This document shows positions 8,894 to 17,660 of a stretch of 64,000 bases of DNA, piece by piece. Under the pieces are notes generated by a model. The model saw only the letters and a list, made by a program, of their open reading frames with translations. It was not told the DNA's origin and ran no database searches. A program made the translations under genes and the position numbers. Each line of letters opens with the position of its first letter. Position 1 is the first letter of the stretch. The stretch is from an uncultured Poribacteria bacterium (lineage in GTDB: Bacteria; Poribacteria; WGA-4E; WGA-3G), in assembly GCA_951828515.1 (NCBI GenBank), contig OX639992.1:5558217-5622216 (forward strand). The letters are read 5' to 3'.

Positions 8894-8952
8894 GGCGAGG
8901 TTGGAAACCTCGCCAGCGAAGATGTATCACGACCGGGATGTCGTTCCTACAG
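8894..8952 (+). repeat. Two palindromes after the DegT gene
   Basis: First: GGCGAGGTT / AACCTCGCC with loop GGA (8894-8914), followed by AGC; the same stem recurs inside the MITE-like copies at 34821 and 43105. Second: ACGAC / GTCGT with loop CGGGAT (8929-8944), followed by TCCTACAG. They lie between convergent genes and could also act as bidirectional transcription stops. Confidence 0.55.
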
Positions 8953-8973
8953 ATAGGACGTGAACGTGCAATT

Positions 8974-9804
8974 CTATTGATAGTCGCGTTTTACTTTAGC
9001 CCAAACCGTCGGAAGTTTGTCCGCCGGATCAACAGCAAATGTGCCAGAAATATTTTGGTTAATCTCCGCTTCGGATAGTGCTTTATCATAAGCGCGGACA
9101 ATTGCGAACGATCCGTTGAAAGTCCGACGACGTTCATCAAAGGAATTGGCACCGATTGAAATGTCGTTTATCGGTAATTTCTTATCGAATTCAAAACCGG
9201 CTTGTTTGCTGACCTCTTTACCATCTTGATACGCTACAATTGAATCATCATTCGTGCCGACAACCGCTATCCAGGTCCAAACGCCTTCCTCAAGTACGAG
9301 GTTAAGCGTTTGAACACCTTGCTTAGAACCGCCCGCATGGATGGACATGTCCAAATTCTGACCGCCGACTATCCAAAGCCGAACTCCCTGCTTGCCTTCT
9401 CTTGGACTGTTCTGGAAACCGGCGAAGTGATGCTCCTCAAGAAAAAAATCGCCGTTACGCCTACAGAGGAATTCCAATGTCCAGTCCTCGAAAAACAGTG
9501 GTGTGTTTTTTGCGGGTGGACCGCCAAAGGTTGAAAGGGACTCCGTGGTTGTATAATACTTTGAATTCGGTTCATTGATACCGAGTGCAGGAATCTTAAT
9601 TTCACCCTCTTCCAGTTCCATTGGTTTTTCTGTGGCAAGCAATTCACCGCCTTCGGTGCCGAGGTTCTCCCATGCCTTCGGATGCGCGGGGTTGTCAGCG
9701 GCATCGAGATAGAGCACAGGATCTTCAACAACATTAGCAAATGTAGCGTGACACGCCATTAACAGGAAAATTAGCGTGGTGCAAATTGAAATAAGGTTTT
9801 TCAT
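8974..9804 (-). CDS. Secreted LamG-domain (concanavalin-like) protein with conserved C-terminal tail
   Basis: 276 residues. Signal peptide: positive MKN, then a hydrophobic ISICTTLIFLLMACHATFA core, cleavage probably after TFA. The rest is one LamG/concanavalin-like jelly roll: DPVLYLDAADNPAHPKAW at the start, WTLEFLCRRNGDFF, GVWTWIAVVGTNDDSIVAYQ, IGANSFDERRRTFNGSFAIVRAYDKALSEAEINQN at the end. LamG domains bind glycans or proteins; no catalytic residues are expected. After the domain comes the tail VDPADKLPTVWAKVK, shared with LamG proteins at 28284, 31749 and 34982. Good Shine-Dalgarno (AGGAGA). Located outside the cytoplasm. Ligand unknown. Confidence 0.85.
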   Translation of the reverse strand: MKNLISICTTLIFLLMACHATFANVVEDPVLYLDAADNPAHPKAWENLGTEGGELLATEKPMELEEGEIKIPALGINEPNSKYYTTTESLSTFGGPPAKNTPLFFEDWTLEFLCRRNGDFFLEEHHFAGFQNSPREGKQGVRLWIVGGQNLDMSIHAGGSKQGVQTLNLVLEEGVWTWIAVVGTNDDSIVAYQDGKEVSKQAGFEFDKKLPINDISIGANSFDERRRTFNGSFAIVRAYDKALSEAEINQNISGTFAVDPADKLPTVWAKVKRDYQ

Positions 9805-9976
9805 GTAAGGTTTCTCCTAAAGTTGGAAATGTATATTCATAAAATTGGGTAGGGTTCTCAAACCGATCACCATAACTATTATATCAAACGAGAATCTGAT
9901 TATCAAGAAAATCGTGAGGCGTGTACGCTGTAATCACACCCATTGCGGAATGAGTTTCACCGTTCATAGGCAAAAA

Positions 9977-12265
9977 CTACGGCACTTCCAACGGAATATC
10001 CAATGTCTGTGGCAACAGACATTCAGTCTCGTTACAGGGTTGGTAGGTGAGTTGTAGCGTAATTGGGACGCTTTCGTCGTGCTTCATATTCGGCTTCTGT
10101 TTTAGCAGCAACGGAACCGTGAAACTTTCTTCGTACACGTTCAAGGACTCGCTACTAAATTCAAAGCGCGTCGATCTCCCTTTCGGATACGCCACGCTGA
10201 TAATTTCAAATGAGGCATCTGTATCAACTGTAATAGTTGTCGGGATCAAATTGTCTTGACCCGCGGGGTTGGCGTTAACGTGCCAGCCTGCGGCAATTTT
10301 GAGATGAAGTTCGATGTTGTATATGCCGTTGTCTTGATCTTTAACTTTAGCGATAGCACTTACAATCGCTGGCGTTGCCGTACCGCTATCTTCTCCTGCG
10401 GTAAGATAACGGTTAAGGGCAACATGCATATACATGAAGGACGAAGGGCTTTGCGACATGGATTGCGCGAAACTCTGCAGCGTTTCTTCAGCGTAACCGC
10501 GATAATCTGTCCCAAATGTCAATAGATTTGCGACAGCGACAGCATTGCCTGACGGAATTGCTGAGTCATAAGGTTTCTTGGTGCGCACAATAAGATGCTT
10601 GGCATCCGCCTTCGTGTAATAGAAACCTCCGTTTTCATCATCCCAAAAAAGCTGAATCATTGCATCGGTCAGTCCTTTCGCTGAATTCAACCACTCTTTA
10701 TCACCCGTAGCCTGATATAATCCCAGCAGTCCCTGGACAAAAAAAGCATAGTCATCAAGATACACATCCTGTTTCACGACACCTGCAGTATAGGTATGGC
10801 ACAATTCACCATCCGGTTTCTTCAGAGTGTCAAGAATAAACTGGGCAGCTTTCGATGCCGCGATAAGATACCGCTCTTTTCCAAGCACCTGATAGCCGTA
10901 AGCGAGGGCATCTATCATCAGCCCGTTCCAATTGACAATGATTTTTGTGTCCAGCAACGGGTATTCGCGATCAAAGCGTGCCGTTAAGAGTTTCTCCCGC
11001 GCAGATTCTACTTCCTTGAGCGCGTCCTCCGCCGCCGCTCCATTCGGAACATAGAGAACATTTTTACCCTCAAAATTAGGTCCCTTGTCAACGCCGTAGA
11101 CATCAGCGAAACGTGCTGTCTGCTTCTTACCGAGAATTTTCTGAATCTCATCGGCAGTCCAGACGTAATACTTTCCCTCTTCGGCGTCCGTCTCAGCGTC
11201 TAAAGCGGCGTAAAATCCGCCTTCAGGTGCTGTCATCTCTCGGAAGACGAAACTGAAAATCTCTTCAGCAATACGCCGATAGCGAGGTTCTTGTGTGAGT
11301 TGATGTGCCTGGAGATAAACTTTCGCCAATTGCGCATTGTCGTAAAGCATCTTCTCAAAATGCGGAACGAGCCACTTTGCGTCAACAGAATACCGGTGGA
11401 AACCGCCGCCGATCTGATCATACATCCCACCGTAAGCCATCATATCAAGCGTATATGTCACCATCTTCAACAACGATTCATCGGCGACGCGTCCGTATTC
11501 ACCGAGCAAAAATTCAAGATTGGCGGGACTGGGGAATTTCGGTGACCCACCAAATCCGCCGTAGGCGTGACTATACGTCGTACGGAGATAGTCCAATGCG
11601 GCAGTCGTAAGAGATCTATCCGGTGGTGTGGCAGTAAGTGCTCTGAATCCTCTGCTGGTTGCCAGCTCAATCGTGTCTGAAATCTGGTTTGCCGATTCAA
11701 TAACCTCCGTCTCTCGCGTTATCCATGCTTCATGTACTGCATCAAGGATCGTTGGAAACCCCGGTCTGCCCGGCACATCTGTAGGTGGGAAATAGGTACC
11801 AGCATAAAACGGCTTTAAATCAGGCGTGAGAAAAACAGAGTTGGGCCATCCACCGCGCTGCGTCAACAACTGCGTTGCTGTCATATAGATTTCATCGAGA
11901 TCCGGACGTTCTTCTCTATCTATCTTGATATTAATAAAGTCTTTGTTCATCAGCGCGGCAATTTCTGGGTTGGAGAAGACCTCCCGCTCCATGACGTGGC
12001 ACCAGTAACATGTAGAGTATCCGACAGAGAGAAAAATTAACTTGTTTTCCTTCTTCGCACGCGCTAACGCTTCATCGCCCCACGGGTACCACTCTACAGG
12101 ATTATGCGCGTGGAGCAACAAGTAAGGACTGGTTTCATGGATAAGACGATTCGTCCACTTCCATGAGCCATCCGGATTTTTTAGTGCGGCTTCATCGGCA
12201 CTTGCAATCCACGCAAGATTGAAGAGCAACAAACAGGTAAGAAACTTTTGTATTGTATTTTTCAT
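9977..12265 (-). CDS. Exported DUF255 (YyaL/Spata20-like) thioredoxin protein fused to DsbD-alpha-like domain
   Basis: About 762 residues from the chosen ATG at 12265, which follows AAGGATTT; the upstream in-frame ATG (12292) has no ribosome site and would precede it. Signal peptide: [23 protein letters not shown]. Then the DUF255/YyaL region: [27 protein letters not shown], the thioredoxin-like STCYWCHVM with Cys86 and Cys89, and [17 protein letters not shown], followed by a cellobiose-2-epimerase-like (alpha/alpha)6 barrel ([14 protein letters not shown]). The last ~110 residues ([19 protein letters not shown] to CNETECLLP, Cys744/Cys749) resemble the periplasmic alpha domain of DsbD. This suggests a periplasmic thiol-redox protein fed by a DsbD/CcdA-like partner (inference). 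Function of DUF255 is unknown. Confidence 0.82.
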   Translation of the reverse strand: MKNTIQKFLTCLLLFNLAWIASADEAALKNPDGSWKWTNRLIHETSPYLLLHAHNPVEWYPWGDEALARAKKENKLIFLSVGYSTCYWCHVMEREVFSNPEIAALMNKDFINIKIDREERPDLDEIYMTATQLLTQRGGWPNSVFLTPDLKPFYAGTYFPPTDVPGRPGFPTILDAVHEAWITRETEVIESANQISDTIELATSRGFRALTATPPDRSLTTAALDYLRTTYSHAYGGFGGSPKFPSPANLEFLLGEYGRVADESLLKMVTYTLDMMAYGGMYDQIGGGFHRYSVDAKWLVPHFEKMLYDNAQLAKVYLQAHQLTQEPRYRRIAEEIFSFVFREMTAPEGGFYAALDAETDAEEGKYYVWTADEIQKILGKKQTARFADVYGVDKGPNFEGKNVLYVPNGAAAEDALKEVESAREKLLTARFDREYPLLDTKIIVNWNGLMIDALAYGYQVLGKERYLIAASKAAQFILDTLKKPDGELCHTYTAGVVKQDVYLDDYAFFVQGLLGLYQATGDKEWLNSAKGLTDAMIQLFWDDENGGFYYTKADAKHLIVRTKKPYDSAIPSGNAVAVANLLTFGTDYRGYAEETLQSFAQSMSQSPSSFMYMHVALNRYLTAGEDSGTATPAIVSAIAKVKDQDNGIYNIELHLKIAAGWHVNANPAGQDNLIPTTITVDTDASFEIISVAYPKGRSTRFEFSSESLNVYEESFTVPLLLKQKPNMKHDESVPITLQLTYQPCNETECLLPQTLDIPLEVP

Positions 12266-12293
12266 ACGGGAAATCCTTATTGTAAAATGCAAC

Positions 12294-12316
12294 GTGCGGT
12301 GAATCGCACTCCTACA
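12294..12316 (+). repeat. Palindrome with CCTAC tail
   Basis: Stem GTGCG / CGCAC with loop GTGAAT, followed by TCCTACA. Lies just before the start of the DUF255 gene (reading minus) and may sit in its leader. Confidence 0.55.
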
Positions 12317-12358
12317 AACCTATGCCATTTTTAAAAAAGTCCAATTCACGTCGTATGG

Positions 12359-13468
12359 TTATTGCACAAGTGCCTGCTGTGCTACTGTTCGTCCGCGTTC
12401 CGTTAGGGTTAACAGGGTCTCCTCTTGCGAAACACATCGGTTGTTCAGTGCGTATTTTACGACCTGCGTTGCAAATGTGGGATCCCAGCGGAGATGTTCA
12501 TGGAGGTGTGCTATCTCTGATTCTGCCTCAGCTTCCGGAAGTCTCTCGTGATTAAAGAGGTGAATCACTAACATCGTTTGGGCAAACTCCCATTTTTGGC
12601 GTGTTCGCCTACGTGCAATAGCGATAAGTCCACGGTTCGGAACAACGAGAAAAACCAGACCGAACACGAGGAGCGTCATTGTCGCGATCGCTCCAGCAAT
12701 AGAAACATCGAACAGATACGCGAGCCAATAGCCACTTACGGCGTTCACGCTTCCAATAACCGCACTCAAGGTAAGCATCAGTGAAAGCCTGTCTGTGATG
12801 AGATACGCCGTAGCAGGTGGTCCCGCGATGAGCGCGACAACTAATATCGAACCAACAGCGTCAAATGCTCCAACTGTTGTAACGGAAACAAGCGTCATCA
12901 ATCCATAGTGGATAAGGGTAGGTGCGAATCCTAACGTGGCAGCTAAACTTGCGTCAAAAGTTGCCAACTTCAATTCTTTGTAAAATAGCAGAATGAAGGC
13001 GAGGTTCAGCAGTAGAATTGTCCCCATCACATATACAGATACGGGACCCAAATCGTATCCGAAAACATTTAACCGATTAAGCGGAGCATAAGCGAGTTCA
13101 CCAAGGAGGACAGCATCCATATCCAAGTGAACGTTGCCCGCAAACCGAGAAATCAGGATCACCCCGATGCTGAAAAGGGCAGGGAACGTCAATCCAATCG
13201 CGGCATCCTCTTTCACCAGTTTCGTTCGTTGCAGCAATTCAACGAAAACAACAGTGAGCACACCGGTTCCGGCGGCAGCAAGAATTAGGAGTGGCGAGGA
13301 CAAACTTTCTGTGAAAAAAAAGGCAAGCACGATGCCGGGTAGAATCGCGTGGCTAATCGCGTCGCTCATTAACGTCATCCGTCGCAGTACTAAGAACACG
13401 CCGGGCAAAGCACACGCCACCGCCGTGACAATAGCAATGAGTTGGATATCCAGATGACCTTGCATCAC
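12359..13468 (-). CDS. Metal ABC transporter permease (ZnuB/MntB type) with winged-helix-like C-terminus
   Basis: 369 residues. Residues 1 to about 275 form the ABC-3 permease fold with 8-9 membrane segments; the signature LRRMTLMSDAISHAILPGIVLAF and ...TTVGAFDAVGSILVVALIAGPPATAYLITD match Zn/Mn/Fe permeases. After VVPNRGLIAIARRR comes a soluble ~90-residue extension ending in QEETLLTLTERGRTVAQQAL, which looks like the winged-helix of a DtxR/MarR-type DNA-binding domain (LT-x-x-G-x-x-A). Such an extension is seen in some metal permeases; its function is unproven. Last gene of the metal operon, six bases after the preceding permease stop. Works in the inner membrane with the second permease and the ATPase. 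Confidence 0.9.
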   Translation of the reverse strand: MMQGHLDIQLIAIVTAVACALPGVFLVLRRMTLMSDAISHAILPGIVLAFFFTESLSSPLLILAAAGTGVLTVVFVELLQRTKLVKEDAAIGLTFPALFSIGVILISRFAGNVHLDMDAVLLGELAYAPLNRLNVFGYDLGPVSVYVMGTILLLNLAFILLFYKELKLATFDASLAATLGFAPTLIHYGLMTLVSVTTVGAFDAVGSILVVALIAGPPATAYLITDRLSLMLTLSAVIGSVNAVSGYWLAYLFDVSIAGAIATMTLLVFGLVFLVVPNRGLIAIARRRTRQKWEFAQTMLVIHLFNHERLPEAEAESEIAHLHEHLRWDPTFATQVVKYALNNRCVSQEETLLTLTERGRTVAQQALVQ

Positions 13469-13474
13469 TTTTTC

Positions 13475-14413
13475 CTATTCGCTCCCACGCTGCGGCTGTT
13501 TCAACAAGTTACTCGCTGTCATCTTCAGATTGTGCTTGTTCCGCTGGTGCCGAAACCAGTCCCATAACAACCCACGGTTTGGAGCGAAAGCGATCGAGAA
13601 TCCCACCACAACCGTTGCACACAGCACAATCGTTGGACCGGTCGGGATGCGTGAAGCACTACTACTGATAATAGTTCCACTCACGCCTGCGAGTGCCCCA
13701 AAGCATGCAGCGAGAAACATCATGACGCTAAGCTTATTTGTCCACTGTCGTGCGGCGACCGCTGGCGCGACCAGCATTGCACTCATCAGGACGGCACCGA
13801 CAGCCTGCAAACCGAGAACGATTGCTATCACAAGGAGACTCGTCAACAAAATATCAAGTGCGCGGATCGGGAACCCAAGCGATGCCGCGAAACCTTCATC
13901 GAAAACCAAGACCTTCAACTCTTTCCAAAAAACAAGCATGATGACGATTGCAATGCCTCCAAGTATACCTATGGTTAAGACATCGCTCTCCAGAATTGTG
14001 GCGGCTTGTCCGAAGAGAAACGTATCTAAGCCTGCTTGATTCGCATTGCCTGTGCGCTGAATCAGTGTATGTAGCACTAAACCGAATCCGAAAAAGGTAG
14101 AGAGTACGATTCCAAGTGCACTATCGTATTTGATGCGCGTCAGCCTTATGATACTCAAAATGAGCAGCGTGCCGAGCCAGCCCGCAATTGCCGCACCGAT
14201 GACCAGAATCAGAGGTGTTTTGCTTCCCGTCAGCAGAAATGCGATTGCAATGCCGGGCAACGCGGCATGCGAGATGGCATCGCCGAGGAGACTCTGTCGT
14301 CGCAAAACAGCATAGGTGCCGAGTGTTCCACTGACAGCACCCAGCAAGGCAGCACCGATGGCGACAATCATGAGCGTATAATCAAGATGGGTAAGAATAC
14401 TCAAATTTTCCAT
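13475..14413 (-). CDS. Metal ABC transporter permease (ZnuB/MntB type)
   Basis: 312 residues, entirely permease-like with about 8-9 hydrophobic helices. The family signature AVLRRQSLLGDAISHAALPGIAIAFLL is clear, as are ALGIVLSTFFGFGLVLHTLIQ and GLQAVGAVLMSAMLVAPAVAARQW. The C-terminus (FRHQRNKHNLKMTASNLL) is short and basic, without the extension of its neighbour. The two permeases probably form a heterodimer in the inner membrane that passes Mn, Fe or Zn delivered by the lipoprotein at 15411-16376. The 74-base gap to the ATPase gene holds a palindromic repeat. Confidence 0.92.
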   Translation of the reverse strand: MENLSILTHLDYTLMIVAIGAALLGAVSGTLGTYAVLRRQSLLGDAISHAALPGIAIAFLLTGSKTPLILVIGAAIAGWLGTLLILSIIRLTRIKYDSALGIVLSTFFGFGLVLHTLIQRTGNANQAGLDTFLFGQAATILESDVLTIGILGGIAIVIMLVFWKELKVLVFDEGFAASLGFPIRALDILLTSLLVIAIVLGLQAVGAVLMSAMLVAPAVAARQWTNKLSVMMFLAACFGALAGVSGTIISSSASRIPTGPTIVLCATVVVGFSIAFAPNRGLLWDWFRHQRNKHNLKMTASNLLKQPQRGSE

Positions 14414-14456
14414 GATCTATGGACGGCATATAGAGAGTGCCTATTGCTTGGGTTAC

Positions 14457-14479
14457 GGCATACGGAGTATGCCTACTAC
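14457..14479 (+). repeat. Palindrome with CTAC tail inside the metal operon
   Basis: Stem GGCATAC / GTATGCC with loop GGA, followed by TACTAC. A looser related copy (GGCATATAGAGAGTGCC) lies about 25 bases to the left. Both are in the spacer between ATPase and permease genes and would be transcribed in the operon mRNA. Confidence 0.55.
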
Positions 14480-14487
14480 TTTGTCTA

Positions 14488-15228
14488 CTACTTCGTCATA
14501 AACGCTACGCGACCGCCATACGTTGTACGCAAATTTTCAGGTGTAAAGGTTTCATCAACGGGTCCGCTCGCAATCCGACGAATATTCAAGAGCATTACCC
14601 AATCGAAATAGTCCGTTACCGTTTGTAAATCGTGATGCACCACGACAACTGTTTTCCCTTTTTCTCGGAACTCCTGAAGTAACGTAACAATCGCGCGTTC
14701 CGTGGTAGCATCCACGCCTTGAAAAGGTTCATCCATCAAGTATACTGTAGCGTCTTGTACAAGGGCACGTGCGAGGAAAACACGTTGTTGCTGTCCGCCG
14801 GAGAGTTGACTAATTTGCCGGTTGGTATACGCCTCCATACCCACCTTCTCCAAGGCGTTCATGGCGAGTTCCCGCTCCTGTTTCCCGGGCCGTCGTACCC
14901 ATCCGAGTGCGCCGTAACGTCCCATCATAACGACATCTAACACGTTTGTTGGAAAATCCCAGTCAACGCTCCCGCGTTGCGGGACATAACCGACAATCCG
15001 GCGTTGTGCTTCATAAGATTTGCCGTAAATCAAGACGTTGCCAGCCGCGGGGCGTACCAATCCTAAAATCGCCTTAATCAACGTCGTTTTACCCGCACCA
15101 TTGGGACCAACGATCGACAAAAGCACTCCAGGCGGCACATCAAGGTCAACATCCCACAAGACGGGTTGATCTTGATAGGCAACTGTGAGATCTGTTACTT
15201 CAATGGCTTTCGTTTCGGAGGCTTGCAT
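14488..15228 (-). CDS. Metal ABC transporter ATP-binding protein
   Basis: 246 residues. Complete ABC ATPase: Walker [11 protein letters not shown]-loop in [13 protein letters not shown], signature LSGGQQQR, Walker B VYLMDEP, switch histidine in VVVHHDL. The Q-loop sequence and [15 protein letters not shown] are typical of Mn/Zn/Fe (MntB/ZnuC/TroB) ATPases. It energises the two downstream permeases. The ATG follows CCGCAAGGTAAAATTAAAAAC, the end of a dispersed repeat, which supplies AAGGT as ribosome site. Confidence 0.93.
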   Translation of the reverse strand: MQASETKAIEVTDLTVAYQDQPVLWDVDLDVPPGVLLSIVGPNGAGKTTLIKAILGLVRPAAGNVLIYGKSYEAQRRIVGYVPQRGSVDWDFPTNVLDVVMMGRYGALGWVRRPGKQERELAMNALEKVGMEAYTNRQISQLSGGQQQRVFLARALVQDATVYLMDEPFQGVDATTERAIVTLLQEFREKGKTVVVVHHDLQTVTDYFDWVMLLNIRRIASGPVDETFTPENLRTTYGGRVAFMTK

Positions 15229-15230
15229 GT

Positions 15231-15394
15231 TTTTAATTTTACCTTGCGGTTCGATACGTTAGGTTTGGATATTGAAGTTCCTTTCCGTATATATAGGGGA
15301 AACGCCCAAGCAAAACCTCTCCAGATGTAAAGCATTCTCGCTGCGAAGCAAAATTATGCCATTTAAGGAGACCTAATTTCATTACGGGCTACGG
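15231..15394 (-). repeat. Dispersed leader element, copy 2 (abuts the ATPase start)
   Basis: Read on the minus strand it begins near GTAGCCCG and ends AACCGCAAGGTAAAATTAAAA two to three bases before the ATPase ATG. It includes a GGAGAAGC... relative block TATATATACGG and GGGCGTTTCCCC also present in the copy at 18499-18610. It fills most of the 182-base gap between the binding-protein and ATPase genes. Confidence 0.7.
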
Positions 15395-15410
15395 ATTTTG
15401 TTCTACCAAC

Positions 15411-16376
15411 TTAATCCTCCACCATAGAGCTGGCGGATGTCCCCCCAATGAGTGCCTTCACAATCGTATCAATATTATAGCGAACCATCCCTATATAAGT
15501 GCCTTCAGGCGTTCCTTTGTTTCCCATAGCATCAGAGAAAAGCTCGCCGCCAATTTTCACATCAAACCCTTTTGAGTTTACAGCCGCTTGGACAGCTGTC
15601 AGACTCCTCGACGAAACAGAAGACTCCAGAAAAATAGCGGGAATACGTTTCTCGGCTATAAAGGTCGCCAATTCCTGAACATCAGCGATACCCGCCTCTG
15701 TTGCGGTGCTAATCCCCTGCAGCCCGCGCACCTCAAACCCATAAGCCTTCCCGAAGTAGTTAAAAGCGTCGTGTGCCGTCACGAGTATCCGCTGTTCAGA
15801 TGGAACGCGTTCCGCCTGTACCTTCACATATTCGTGCAGTTCCGAGAGTTTCGCGAGGTAGCGTTCAGCGTTGGTCCAGTACATTAGCGTGTTATCCGAA
15901 TCATATTCACTCAGCGTATCGCGAACCTTTCCGACCGCTTTCATCCAAAGTGTCACGTCAAACCACAAATGCGGATCGTATTGCCCTTCAAATTCCGGTG
16001 GTGTCAGCAGCAGGTTTCGGTCTACGGTATCCGTTACGGCAATAGTCTTCGTGTTGCCCGACATCTTGGCAAGGATGTCGCCCATTTTTGACTCAAGGTG
16101 CAGACCGTTATAGAAAATGAGCTGCGCCGAAGTTAATCTCTGGACATCGCCCGCACTCGCCTTATAGAGGTGTGGGTCTACACCGGGTCCCATCAACCCT
16201 GTGACTTCAACCCGTTCGGCACCAACATTTTTTACAATATCGGTAATCATACCGATCGTCGTAACGACGCGTAGTTTGCCTCCAACGGAAGCATCAGGTG
16301 GTTTCCCTTTTGGATCACACCCAATGAACACAAGAATGGAAACCATCAAACATAATGAAATGTAAAGTCTCTGCAT
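15411..16376 (-). CDS. Metal-binding lipoprotein of ABC transporter (TroA-like)
   Basis: 321 residues. N-terminal lipoprotein signal MQRLYISLCLMVSILVFIGC, with Cys20 as the likely lipid anchor (the -3 residue is Phe, slightly off the usual lipobox). Cluster A-I solute-binding protein: VVTTIGMITDIVKNVG, VDPHLY, YDPHLWFD, VTAHDAFNYFGKAYGF and LFSDAMG give the metal ligands His, His, His and Asp. That order matches TroA, while Mn-type PsaA/MntC have Glu at the third place, so Zn/Mn versatility is as likely as strict Mn. There is no His-rich loop, against a pure ZnuA. It begins three bases after the VIT gene stop, in the same operon. Confidence 0.92.
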   Translation of the reverse strand: MQRLYISLCLMVSILVFIGCDPKGKPPDASVGGKLRVVTTIGMITDIVKNVGAERVEVTGLMGPGVDPHLYKASAGDVQRLTSAQLIFYNGLHLESKMGDILAKMSGNTKTIAVTDTVDRNLLLTPPEFEGQYDPHLWFDVTLWMKAVGKVRDTLSEYDSDNTLMYWTNAERYLAKLSELHEYVKVQAERVPSEQRILVTAHDAFNYFGKAYGFEVRGLQGISTATEAGIADVQELATFIAEKRIPAIFLESSVSSRSLTAVQAAVNSKGFDVKIGGELFSDAMGNKGTPEGTYIGMVRYNIDTIVKALIGGTSASSMVED

Positions 16377-16379
16377 AAT

Positions 16380-17519
16380 TTAATTCCCAAAAAAGAAGCG
16401 TTCTAAAAGCTCACCGACAAGGTAGCCAACGCCTGCGACTCCAAGCCCTACAACGAACATGTCAATACCACTACGAAACAAACCGCGCCCGGTGAAGATA
16501 CTTCGGGCACCACCAATAGCAAAGTGAGACAACATCGCGAGCGTAAACGATATCCAGATGGCAGCTGCTCCGCTTGTAAAAAGGAACGGGGCAACTGGAA
16601 TGAAGGCACCGATAGCAGTCGCGCTTCCTGTAATCCAGCCCTCTTTGATCGGCGTCGTATGCAACTCACCAATTTTAAGTTCAGTCTGAATCTTTTCTGC
16701 AAGTGCCCTTTCTGGGTCACTCATCACTTCCTCCGCAAGTTTCTGTGCTTGCTCATTGGGCATACCTCGTGCGGCATAAATAAGCGTGAGTTCCTCCTGC
16801 TCAAGGTCAGGCATGAGGAGAATTTCATCCTTCTCAACCTGGATTTCGTGCTCATAGACTTCCTGTTCACTTTTTGCGGCAAGGTACCCGGAAGCCCCCA
16901 TAGAGAGTGCGTCTGCAACCGTCCCCACGATACCTGTCACAAGAATTGTAGAAATATCCGATGTAGCAGCAATAACCCCAGCAACTAAACCGAAGTTCGC
17001 CGTTAAGCCATCGTTAAACCCGTATACAATGTTCCCTACCATCCCTCCAGATTCAGTCTTATGCCACGGTTCGCCAACCGTGCCGGTAAGTTCCTGCAAA
17101 CTTTCTGTATGCATCGCAGATTCTTTGGCTAAAATAAGTGCTGTTTCCTTCGCGTCTGCCAGTGTGCTGTTCCTATGAAGCGTCAGATAGTCCTTAACTT
17201 CACCCGCCTCCTCACCAAGCATCTGTGAGAGCGGAAACTCACTACCAAACCGGCGGGCATACCACGCCATCAACCTTGCTTTCACTGTTGGTTGCTGATT
17301 TTTAACCTTTACATCGTAGGCGGTGAGCATCTCCCGCCAACGTATTACATGCTGATTTTCCACCCCAGCGAGCTTACTTAATATTTCCTTTCGCTTCGGA
17401 TCGGATTCAAGACCAGCGAAAACACTATAAAGGAAACCTGCGTCAATTTCATCTTGCAAATGGTGTTTCCAAACCTTGATCGTTTTACTATCCGGTCGAA
17501 TCTGTTTTTGTTGTTCCAT
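16380..17519 (-). CDS. Ferritin-like domain fused to VIT1/CCC1 iron/manganese transporter
   Basis: 379 residues. Residues 1 to about 140 are a soluble four-helix ferritin-like/rubrerythrin-type domain: DEIDAGFLYSVFAGL (Glu), GVENQHVIRWREML (E-x-x-H), EEAGEVKDYL and AKESAMHTESL supply carboxylate/His iron ligands. The rest is VIT1/CCC1: GNIVYGFNDGLTANFGLVAG, TVADALSMGASGYLAAKSEQEVYEHEI, and three more membrane helices near the C-terminus (AIGAFIPVAPFLF). VIT proteins export Fe/Mn from the cytosol; ferritin-like/VIT fusions such as MbfA export iron in alpha-proteobacteria. It lies in one operon with an importer, so the pair may balance uptake and export, or the importer could carry another metal. 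Confidence 0.88.
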   Translation of the reverse strand: MEQQKQIRPDSKTIKVWKHHLQDEIDAGFLYSVFAGLESDPKRKEILSKLAGVENQHVIRWREMLTAYDVKVKNQQPTVKARLMAWYARRFGSEFPLSQMLGEEAGEVKDYLTLHRNSTLADAKETALILAKESAMHTESLQELTGTVGEPWHKTESGGMVGNIVYGFNDGLTANFGLVAGVIAATSDISTILVTGIVGTVADALSMGASGYLAAKSEQEVYEHEIQVEKDEILLMPDLEQEELTLIYAARGMPNEQAQKLAEEVMSDPERALAEKIQTELKIGELHTTPIKEGWITGSATAIGAFIPVAPFLFTSGAAAIWISFTLAMLSHFAIGGARSIFTGRGLFRSGIDMFVVGLGVAGVGYLVGELLERFFFGN

Positions 17520-17528
17520 TTTTTTAGG

Positions 17529-17660
17529 GTTGTCGGTTGTCAGTTATCAGTTGTCGGTTAAGAGATTTCATGTAACAATTCACCATTTCCGAAGACTCCA
17601 AGTTGGAGAAGATTGTTACAAACGGCTCTTAACCGATAGCCGACAACCGATAGCCGATAA
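17529..17660 (-). repeat. TTGTCGGT/ACCGATA repeat element, copy 2
   Basis: Shares with 2691-2815 the blocks GTAACAATTCACC, CTCCAAGTT-G-GAGAAGATTGTTACAAA (interrupted here for clarity) and TTAACCGATA. Ends are inverted: TTGTCGGTTAAGAG against CTCTTAACCGATAGCCGACAA. Includes short tandem heptamer-like units (GTTGTCGG, GTTGTCAG, CCGATAG). Lies between the DtxR and VIT genes of the metal operon. Confidence 0.65.

Noticed and set aside
13530-14039. 169-codon plus-strand ORF opposite a metal permease
   Set aside because: Antisense to a clear ABC-3 permease; no domain and no ribosome site.
16524-16988. 154-codon plus-strand ORF opposite the VIT gene
   Set aside because: Cys- and Arg-rich antisense shadow of clear VIT1 motifs.
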